In this document: one piece after another, positions 56,158-64,000 of the stretch
How positions within the stretch are numbered: the first letter of the stretch is position 1
Layout: each line of letters begins with the position of its first letter
NCBI RefSeq assembly: GCF_022376445.1
Contig: NW_025954963.1
Location: 558,001-622,000, forward strand
Source of the DNA: Fomitopsis serialis
Lineage: Eukaryota; Basidiomycota; Agaricomycetes; Polyporales; Fomitopsidaceae
Length of the DNA stretch: 64,000 nt
Direction of reading: 5' to 3'
Notes under the pieces: generated by a model
What the model was told of the DNA's origin: nothing
The model's database searches: none
Seen by the model: only the letters and a program-made list of their open reading frames with translations
Made by a program: the position numbers and the translations under genes

Positions 56158-58196
56158 ATGTCGAATTTCAAGTCAGACCGCGCTCTGCTCAACCCTCGCT
56201 TCGAAGGCTACAAGCTCTCCCCAATTCCACAAGAACAGGCCGTCTTCCACTACGGCCTGCAGTACAAGCCTTCCCAGACCAATGTCTCTGGTCGCTCGCA
56301 CGTATCCTTCCAGGAGGTTCAGAGCAGGATCTCTCACAACCACATTGCGCTCTGCCAGGAAGATGGGAGCGCGGCGTACATAGACGAGGAGCTCCGCGTT
56401 GTGTCCATCAAGCTGAGCGAGGTGGGCCCCGACATCCTCTGACGACTATAGAGCTAATCTCAACGATGCATGGTCAAAGGTAGGCCACTCTAGAGCCAGC
56501 GACGCGTCTCTTGTTTGAGATGCCAAAGCCCATATTGTCGCCGGACGCCGAATCCCCCCAGCGCGAGTATCCGTCTGCCGGATTCTTGAACGCCTCGTCG
56601 CTCTTCGTATCCGATGGCTATGGGAGCCTCTATGTACTGACGATCCAAAGCACAGGGTCTGCCGAGCTGATTGGCACGTTCGAACTCGCGATCCCTGCAG
56701 TGTATGGTTCCTCGAGAGGTGTCGTTCCTTTCAGGATCCACCATGTCGCCCAAACTGCCCCAGACGCAGCGACCGTCATCCTCTCGTCCAAGCACTATCG
56801 AGAGGACACTCCTGCAGAAAGCAACGGCACGTCTCAAGGCGGTCGCACACAGTCAAAGGGTCCCGAGTTCGACATATGGGCCGCACGATTCACCTTGCCC
56901 ATAGCCCCCGTCCCTGATCAGACGCGCCTTCTCGACATCCTCTGGCATCGGCGAGGCGACGATGTCCCCATCTACACCTTCCATGACGCCAGCCGCCGCT
57001 CCTTCATGCTCGTCGGCGCGTCCTATCGTACCATCGCCGCTGGGCCTGCCCCTACTTATGTGCCCACGCCGGACGAACTCGCCCCGATCCCGCGCGCAAA
57101 CGAGAATCTCGACGGCGCCACGCTCAATGCCCCGCAGAGGCCTCCGCCCTACTCCTGGACGCAAACCACCGACAGCGTCACCGTCGCGATCCCCCTACCG
57201 TCCAGCACGCCCACCGACGCGATCAGGGTTGCCTTCTCCCTCCGCACGCTCACCGTCCTCGTCCGCGGCGCAGGGGGCGCGGAGGACCCGCCGGTGCCGC
57301 TCCCGCGATACGATATGAAGCCGCTCTGGGACCACATCCAGTCCGGGACGAGCATGTGGACGTTCGACCGCGCGGCGGAGCGCAGGTACGGCGTGCTCAC
57401 GCTGCACCTCGACAAGGCACACGAGGGCACGCGCTGGCCGCAGGTCTTCGCCGCTGCCGGCGCGACCGCGCCCGTCCCCGGTTCCGCCACCTCTGACGCA
57501 GACGCGGACACGGAGGTCCCGGAGACGCTCGACCCGTCCGAGCTGTACGCGATCCGAGAAGCGCTCGAGAAGTACACGGCCGCGCTGCAGAGCGGGGAGG
57601 ACGCGAGCGGACTGGGGCTCGGGCGCGGCGTGCCGAGTCTGGCGCAGGAGGAGATGGACGACGAGCTGGACGTGAGCGTGGGCCGGAGCGCGTGCGTGAC
57701 GTGGGTCGGCGCGGACGGTGCGAGCCCCGCGTTTGGTCATGACGACGATGCACCCCTACAGGTGCTCTCGACGTCCTTCCCCGGCACGGACGCGGAGAGG
57801 CCGAGCTTGGTGGTCAAGAACGGGCTTGATGGGGTGGTGTATGAGCTTGGTGCGGCGGGTAGCCCGGAGGACAAGCCAGAATGGAAGCATGCGGCGACCT
57901 ACTCTGCGCTTGCGTTCGTGCTCGCGAGCAAGCGCGACACCCGCTTCACATATCACGTCTCTTCACGCGCCGTTCTCGCCTTTGAGAGCGGTTCGAGAGA
58001 TCTTGGCGGGAACGTATACATCTACCGAGGAGCGCCGGCGAAAGAAAAGTGGGCTAAGCAAGCGGTGCTCAAAGTAGGAGGCGGATCTGCAGGGGCGTTG
58101 TTAGGCGTCACTCTCATGAAGACTGGGCCGAATCTCGAGCCTGTAATCTTGTGTCTCTGCGAAGGTGGGCTGATACTCCTGCGAAACGTGGTATGA
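56158..58196 (+). CDS. NudC domain-containing protein 1 (NUDCD1/CML66-like), two small indels
   Basis: The start MSNFKSDRALLNPRFEGYKLS matches the conserved N-terminus (LLDPRFEGYKLS in animals). Next come ALCQEDGSAAYIDEELRVV, a beta-propeller-like region, and the CS domain PYSWTQTTDSVTVAIPLP...IRVAFSLRTLTVLV, the p23/NudC fold that binds Hsp90 clients. Later blocks include LWDHIQSGTSMWTFDR, SELYAIREALEKYTA and FVLASKRDTRF. NUDCD1 proteins act as co-chaperones, in animals for the DHX15 helicase and others. The frame breaks near 56439 and near 56515; in both places two bases seem to be missing (a CT unit and two Ts). With these restored the protein reads through without introns. It starts 168 bases past the tRNA-Leu. 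Confidence 0.85.
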
Positions 58197-58457
58197 CGTT
58201 CTGCGGCGCAAGGGGATGCAGGAAAGAAGTGATTGCCAAATGTACACAAAGACCATGAGGACATGTATTAGCTCCAGTTGTACGCGTAGTCGTGAATGGC
58301 AGCCTGATTGATACACCGCGACAACAATGGGCATGGATGGAGGTGGGAGGGAAAGGTATGAGACACTAGACAGTCAGACGCCGACAAATAGATATAGCTC
58401 AGCCACACAGTACAGAAAACAGAAAACAACGGGACGGGTATGGTATGTACCATTATG

Positions 58458-60576
58458 CTACACCTTGAGCGGGTCCTCGCTCTTGTCCAGCAGCCCCTCC
58501 GCCTTCACCACCGGACTCGGCTCGTCCCCGCCTGGCGGGGTCGCGTGCTGCGGTTGGGGCGTAGCGTCTCCGTTGACCTTCGGTGTGGCGGTGGTGGTGC
58601 CTCGCCTTGCACCGACGGATCGTTCTGCCACTGCTCGTTCTGTTGCATGTCGACGTCCCCTTCGTTGTCTTCCCGTTCGAGTTCGTCGAGCTGCTCCTTG
58701 AGGCTCTTCGTCGCATCCCGCCGAAACATGGGGAGGTCGTGGCCCTCGCCCCCGCCCGCGGGGTAGATCCCCATCACATCCTCCATATCCGCCTCGTCGC
58801 TGTCGTTATCGTCATCATCGTCGTTGTCGAACATCAAGGGTGCATCGATCGTGAGGCCTGTGCTTGGGTGGAACGAGATGCCGCCCGTGCTCCCCAGTAC
58901 CCGGGCGAAGCCACCAAACATCCCCGGTCCACTGAGGTTCTCGTCCTCACCATCGCTGAAGCGCTGCTCCCGATCAGGGGACGAGCTTGAGGACGCGTTA
59001 TGCGCCTCGCGCTGGGCCCTGCGTGCCTCCCATGCCTCACGTCGTGCCCTGAAGGAAGCAAGCCTGCTCTGGGAGTAGAGCTGCGGTAGCTCTTCCGGAG
59101 TCGTGTGTCCGTATTGCTGCTGCGTCCGCTCGGCGATCCACTTGTACCATTCCTCAATCGTGCGTCCGTGCAGGACCGCAACAATGAGGATGGTCATGTT
59201 GTCGCAGCCGATACCCGCGCCGGAATTCGTGTCAGGCGCAAGGCATAGCTCGCATATCTCCTCGCAAACTTGAGACAGATCCTTTCCTTGGGAGATCATG
59301 AGACGAATGACGTCCACACATTGCTGCGAGCTAAGACAGTCCCAGATGCCTAAATCGAGTGTGCGCGCATCAAACCGTGTTCACATGTCGAGAAATATGC
59401 ACGACTTACCATCACATGCGACGACAAAGAATTCGTCTTCGTCCGTCATGTCATGCTCAGTGATCTCCGGGTCACATGTGATAATCTGAGCTTCCGGTGA
59501 GAGCGCGTCGTTCCGCTTGTAGTCGAAATCGCCCAATGCGCGTGCGAGGGCGAGATTCCCTAGATCGCTGTGGGATTTAGACGCAATGTCGATGATCATG
59601 CATGGTGGAGACACTCGCCATTAACACGACCAAATGAAATGTAACCACCAGCCGCGGCGATTCGGCTCTTCTCGACTGTACCACATTGCTGTCAGCTTTC
59701 ATGGTGATCGATGCATCGCATATATCGCACCTTCGTTCTGCGGTTTGTGGTCAAAACTGAGCGGTTTCGCCTCCCCCTTCACACTGATGACCGACCGCGA
59801 GTCGCCTGCATTAGCCTGCGGGAACAACGATAAGAACAGAACGCCTCTCTGAGATCGTCGTGCATTCACGTACCACGAATATTTTGCCCTCCTTTGTGAC
59901 GAGCGCCGCGACTGCGGTGCATCCTGATCCATCCCTTTGCATCTCGGGCGCTGAGGGATACCTCTTTGGTACAAGGCGGACCCGTGTCGGCGAAGTGGAG
60001 CTCACCGTGTCGCATGTCATCATCAGTGCCCAGAAATGCGTTCTTGAGGGCTGCACGGTACTCTTTGTGCTGGTATGCCTCATCGGACTTGAGCTTCTTG
60101 TGTACGTTCTCGCCAGCATACTTCGCCGCTGCACCGCCTTCGGGAACAGAGGGTCTGAGTCAAGGGCGTGGCGCACGAAGAGAGACAACGCACCGCCGTG
60201 ACCATCGTATACAGCGAAGAAAGTGTTCGTGTCATCTTCGCTTTCATCGAGGTTCAGAGCAATGGTATGCGCGTCCTCCATGGCTTAGATGAAAGTATGT
60301 CAGGTTCGCCTGATAACAGGTCGCTCTGCCCGCGCAGACAGCGTCAGGCAGTGTTCTCGCGCTGCAGAACACGACAGCACGAGGATGGGGACACTCACTG
60401 AACCGCCAGCCCTGCATCTCAGAGACCCCGTAGTAGAATTTCTTATTCCCCCCATTCTCCGTCGTCTTGTCAGTCGCTGCAGAAGAGGCGAACGGTAAGT
60501 ACTGGCAGTCCACGCGTGGCAGAGTACAGACCAGGCATAGACAGTGTTTGACCCTACGCCACCGTGACCGCGACAT
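58458..60576 (-). CDS. PTC2: PP2C-type protein phosphatase (Ptc2/3-like)
   Basis: A Mn/Mg-dependent Ser/Thr phosphatase. Blocks in order: KKFYYGVSEMQGWRFTMEDAH, FFAVYDGHGG (metal-binding DGHGG), KLKSDEAYQHKEYRAALKNAF, SGCTAVAALVTKEGKIFVANAGDSR, KPLSFDHKPQNE, RIAAAGGYISFGRVNGNLALARALGDFDYK, DEFFVVACDGIWD, VCEEICELCLAPDTNSGAGIGCDNMTILIV. A long acidic tail follows, ending EGLLDKSEDPLKV after a one-base loss near 58598. The usual MGQTLS start was not found; the frame instead opens at MSRSRWRRVKH (60576), so the first exon may be missing. An indel near 59970 is possible. The intron at 59560-59618 begins with GC. In yeast, Ptc2/3 switch off checkpoint and stress kinases. Confidence 0.87.
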
Positions 60577-61079
60577 GAGTGGAGGCGATACTGTAAAGTG
60601 GGAGAGGACCGACCATGTTTAGTAGTGCTTGATGGACGCGTACGCGGCAAGATCAGTGATGCTCGTCCACCGTTTTGGCGCGGCTGTCCTGGTGCGGTGG
60701 TGGCGGAGAAGAGAAGAGGCAAGGACGGCGGAGGCGAGCCGGCGGGAGACGGGCAGATGGTCGTGTGGGCGAGTCAAGAGGCTGTTGACGAGTATTTGCG
60801 GCGAAAATCGCAAAGGTGGGGTTTGGTGGTGAGTTCTGCAAAAGGCAGGTGGTGGCGTCTGCCCTGGGCCTATCTCGACCATCCGCACAGCCGATCTCTG
60901 CGTGATCCTTTCTCCCCCTTCGATCCCCCCGCCGGCCATTATTTCGATCGTAATAATACAGCTCTTCTCCAGCGTACAGCGTCGGTACATACGCAATACA
61001 TGCCTACCCAACGCGCAGACCGGCAGTAGCTACATATGTAAAGATAATCGTGCAGCATCGTACGACATCCACCACGCCT
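60577..61079. other. intergenic, upstream of PP2C
   Basis: About 500 bases between the PP2C gene and the end of the Scm3-like gene. Open frames lack family features. A small first exon of the PP2C gene may be hidden here. Confidence 0.4.
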
Positions 61080-64000
61080 TCACGTCTTTCTCCCAGCACT
61101 GCGGGCGGATGCGCTCCGCTCTGGGTGCGCGGGGGGTCCGGGCGTGCGACCACGCTCTCTCTTCCTGCCCCGGTCGCTATCGGGTTCGTCGGATTCCTCC
61201 ACAAGGTCAGCTCTTGCCTTGCCTTTATTGGGTTTCACCGCTGGTGTGCTTGCTCGGCCAGATACCTTGCTCTTCGCCTTCCGCGCAGCGGCGGGCCGGT
61301 CGTTCGCATCAGCCTCATGGCCCTCAGGCCTGCGAGACGTGACGCCCCTCTCGGCTCCCGGCTCCTCGTCGTCGCTCATGGCAGGAGGAGACGGAAGGAC
61401 AGGTCTGTCGTTGCCGTCGAGCTTGAAGGACACTCGCCGGCCTCTCGACTTGCTCCGGCCCGTTACAAGAGACGGCGAGCGCCCGATCGGCGACGAGTGT
61501 ACCGATGACGACGCAGGAGGCGACGAAGGAGGCAGCGAGGCGCTTGAGTAGGATGGGTCAAAGGTAAACGGGTAGGGATGTGGATGTGACGGGGTGTGGT
61601 ATGATGACGCAGACCCCGACGGACCCGCGTCTGAGGACGAGAGGTCTGATTGTCGATCTCGCTGTGAGCGTTGTGATCGGTGCACCGGCGTCCAAGGTGG
61701 CCATTGCGGCGCCTGAGGCGGGAACGGTACCGGTGGGTAACCAGGCGGGTATCCGGTTGGAGGCGGCAGGCTTGCCGCCGCGCTCATAAGATATGATAAA
61801 TAGTGCGCTGCCTGCATGAACTTCATTTGAGCGTCAGGGTCATGGCCGACAGCGGGCGGGAACGGGGCGTAGGAGTCACGATGTCGCGGTGTATAGGGCA
61901 ACGGCGGAGGGGCTCCTTGGTACTCGGTTGGCTGGGGAGGTAGCCTATGCGGTGTACGTGCGCGTGGAGGAGGGGGAGGAGGGGGAGGCTCAGGTCCAGC
62001 ATCATCTGAGTACCGCAAATCATGATGAGGATACCATCCGCGATCAGTCGGAAACAGTATAGCGTACCGCTATCGTCGTCGTCGACCGTCCGCCGCAATG
62101 GTTTGCGCATCGGCTTCGGTGTGCGACGGCTAGATGACGGCCCGGCGTCATCTTTGGGGCGTGCACTAGACGGGACGATCGGTGTGATCGTCGGAAAGGG
62201 ATCATCCTTGTCGGACACCCCTGATAGAGAAGATGACGACAAAATACGCTTGCGCTTGCGCGCCCTCGGTGGTAGTGGGACGTCAGAGTCGGAGTCCTGT
62301 TGATTGGCATCGAGGCTGGCGGCCTTTCTTGTGGTCGGTTTTTGGGCGAATTCGCAGACTTGGAAGACTGAGCCTGCGTAGGGTCCACATCATCGGCTAC
62401 GATTGTGCGACGATCGCTCGTCTCTTTCGCCTTACCCTTCCGCGAAGATTCAGCTCCAACGCGTGATGGTTCTACGTCCAATGTGTGCAGCTCCGCATCG
62501 AGTTTTGAAGACGAGGCTCGTGGCGGCACCTTTATCGTACGCTCTCGTCCATTGATGACTACTTCTGGAACGAGCCTGAACTTGTGGGCTTTCGGAGTCA
62601 CCGCGTTCAGGCCTTCCTCTGCGTGTCGCACGCTGGGTGCGGCCTGGTGGCTCTCGGGATCGGTACCACTGGATGACGCTAATACACTTTTGTATCGCGG
62701 ACGCGGCCTCGGCCTCGGTTTGGGCGGCGGAGGTGGTGAGGGGGGCGGCGAAGGTGAAAGGCTCTTTGCGATGTAAGTGACGCAGGTCTCTGGTGTGCTT
62801 TCGACAACGGAAGAGGACGAGGGTGGGGGAGTAGCCAGCTGCCTGGTAGAGGCCACAGGCAGAGGTGGTGGGGGCATGCTGCCTTTCCTACGGGCTGGGG
62901 TCTTCGTTCGAACAGGCGTTTTCACGTTGGGAGAGGCTTTCGCTGACGCAGTAGGAGTCTTCTGTGTGGCAGGAGTTCGGATACTGTTCGCTCTCGTAGG
63001 TTCGGCTTGCTTGTTCGCCAAGTCAACAGGTGCCTTCGAGCGCCCACGAGATACCGTTGTATGCGACGCAGAAGTTGTTGGCGAATCGGTGAGGTCGATG
63101 ACATCGTCAGGTGTGGGAGGACGCGGGACTTTCGAGGGCTTGACGGGAGTGGTGGTATCGAAATCCCAGGAGGCGAATTCATCTTCGGATTCATCCTCTT
63201 CAGCAGGTGTTCCAGCGGACGATGATGGCCAAGGGTGCTCAGGCACATCATCCTCATCATTCTTGTCATCTTCGTAGGATACAACGGAAGCCTCGGTGCC
63301 ATTGTCCTCGACTTCTCGCTCGTCCCGAGGGGACGAGCCCCGCCATTCCGAGCTGCTGCGCGAGCCAGTAGCGCTTTCCAGAGACATCAAATGAACGACC
63401 TCCTCCTCGTCCTCTTCGTCGCCGTACTGCTCCTTCCGGAGCCGTTCCATCTCCAGAAAATCACGTAGATCTTGCGCGTCGGCAGGGTCCATCGCTTGCA
63501 CCGGAGGGATGTGTCGCTTCTCTCGTTCGAGTTCCAGCTCACCTGAGATATCAGCCCCGGGCGCGAATGCGTCCAATTCGTCCACGTCGTCGTCCGTGTG
63601 TAGGCCATAGTCGCTGCTCGCGTCGTTTGTGTCGGACGGAACGTCGTCGCCTGCGAATTCAAACTTCTTCGCCGCATTGCGAAGCACACCGCGATCCTTG
63701 ACGAGGCTCCCGTCGCGGAGGTCGATGATGTCGTCCTCGTCTAGCGGGCGATTGTACCGCTCCGCTAGCAAGGACCATGTGTTGAGGAGACGCTGCGAGG
63801 CTGCTTTTCTGCTTTCATGTATGTCAAAGCCGGTCTCTGCAGTGGACGAAGAAGGCGTAGAGACAGAAAAGGGACTAGATGGGGTTGACCCGAGTCGCCG
63901 TCGCTTCGTGGGTGGTGGCCGGTCCACGGAGATGCGCCACCCCAGTTGCGAAGGCGCCCGCGAGCCAGGAGGGGAGGCAGATGGGGTGATGAGAGCAGGT
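61080..64000 (-). CDS. SCM3: probable Scm3/HJURP-type CENP-A chaperone, 5'-partial
   Basis: The reading is open to the window edge (...PSQLGWRISVDRPPPTKRRRLG), so the start lies beyond 64000. The key block is SQRLLNTWSLLAERYNRPLDEDDIIDLRDGSLVKDRGVLRN (written here as two pieces: RLLNTWSLLAERYNRPL and DEDDIIDLRDGSLVKDRGVL), matching the Scm3 domain pattern of a helix, then D-D-x-I-D-L-x-x-G-x-x-V-x-D-R-G-x-L. Scm3 deposits the centromeric histone H3 variant CENP-A. DLRDFLEMERLRKEQYGD and many acidic, Ser/Pro and Pro-rich stretches follow; PKPRPRPRPRYKSV and ARKRKRIL are basic. A one-base loss in an A-run near 62341 is needed to reach KKPTTRKAASLDANQQDSDSD. An intron (about 62010-62066) joins DDDDS to DDAGPEPPPPPPPP. 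The family call rests on the one motif. Confidence 0.6.

Noticed and set aside
62700..62770. G-rich tract as a regulatory G-quadruplex
   Set aside because: It lies in the exon coding the Pro-rich PSPPPSPPPPPKP segment, so codon use explains the G-runs on the plus strand.

Overview
This is nuclear DNA from a filamentous basidiomycete, most likely an Agaricomycete (mushroom or polypore type). The evidence is dense gene packing on both strands, many 48-65 bp introns with GT-AG or sometimes GC-AG ends, F-box/LRR genes of the expanded basidiomycete kind, and fungal versions of conserved eukaryotic proteins. There are no operons, plasmid genes, CRISPR arrays or recognisable complete transposons. 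The genus cannot be fixed from sequence reading alone. Gene models below were built by hand: exons were joined where splice signals, reading phase and family conservation agree.

Layout. 0-11.4 kb holds a pRiA4b ORF-3-like protein, the V-ATPase proteolipid (VMA3), a zinc-knuckle/SR protein, a nucleotidyltransferase-like protein, an alpha/beta hydrolase, V-ATPase subunit d (VMA6), an intron-containing tRNA-Glu, a Sec14 lipid-transfer protein and mitochondrial ribosomal protein uL6m. 12-14 kb holds an F-box protein. 14.5-23.6 kb holds an Arc1/AIMP1-like tRNA-binding cofactor, a histone-fold protein, an HSP20, the SAGA subunit SGF29 and translin. 24-35 kb holds two large RNA helicases, SEN1 and DHX37/ECM16, placed tail to tail. 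35.8-42.7 kb holds an M3 oligopeptidase and an RGS-domain membrane protein. 43-50 kb is a lineage-specific accessory region with a tandemly duplicated gene pair (a CxxC...HxxxC motif plus LRR-like repeats), with remnants of a further copy upstream. 50.5-56 kb holds an F-box protein with an in-frame stop, a 2-oxoglutarate/Fe(II) oxygenase, a RING protein and an intron-containing tRNA-Leu. 56-64 kb holds a NUDCD1-like protein, a PP2C phosphatase and a probable Scm3/HJURP centromere protein running off the window edge.

How the genes relate. Most are housekeeping genes without a shared pathway. Two loose themes stand out: vacuolar V0-ATPase assembly (subunits c and d about 5 kb apart) and RNA metabolism (SEN1, DHX37/ECM16, translin, the Arc1-like cofactor, the zinc-knuckle SR protein and two tRNAs).

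Reliability. Many otherwise well-conserved genes (VMA6, SEC14, MRPL6, SEN1, NUDCD1, PP2C and others) are broken by one- or two-base indels, nearly all losses, often at short homopolymers. Neighbouring genes of similar length are perfectly open. I read these as consensus errors in the underlying assembly rather than true pseudogenes, and mark each one. The F-box gene at 50.5 kb is different: its defect is a nonsense codon in an unbroken frame.
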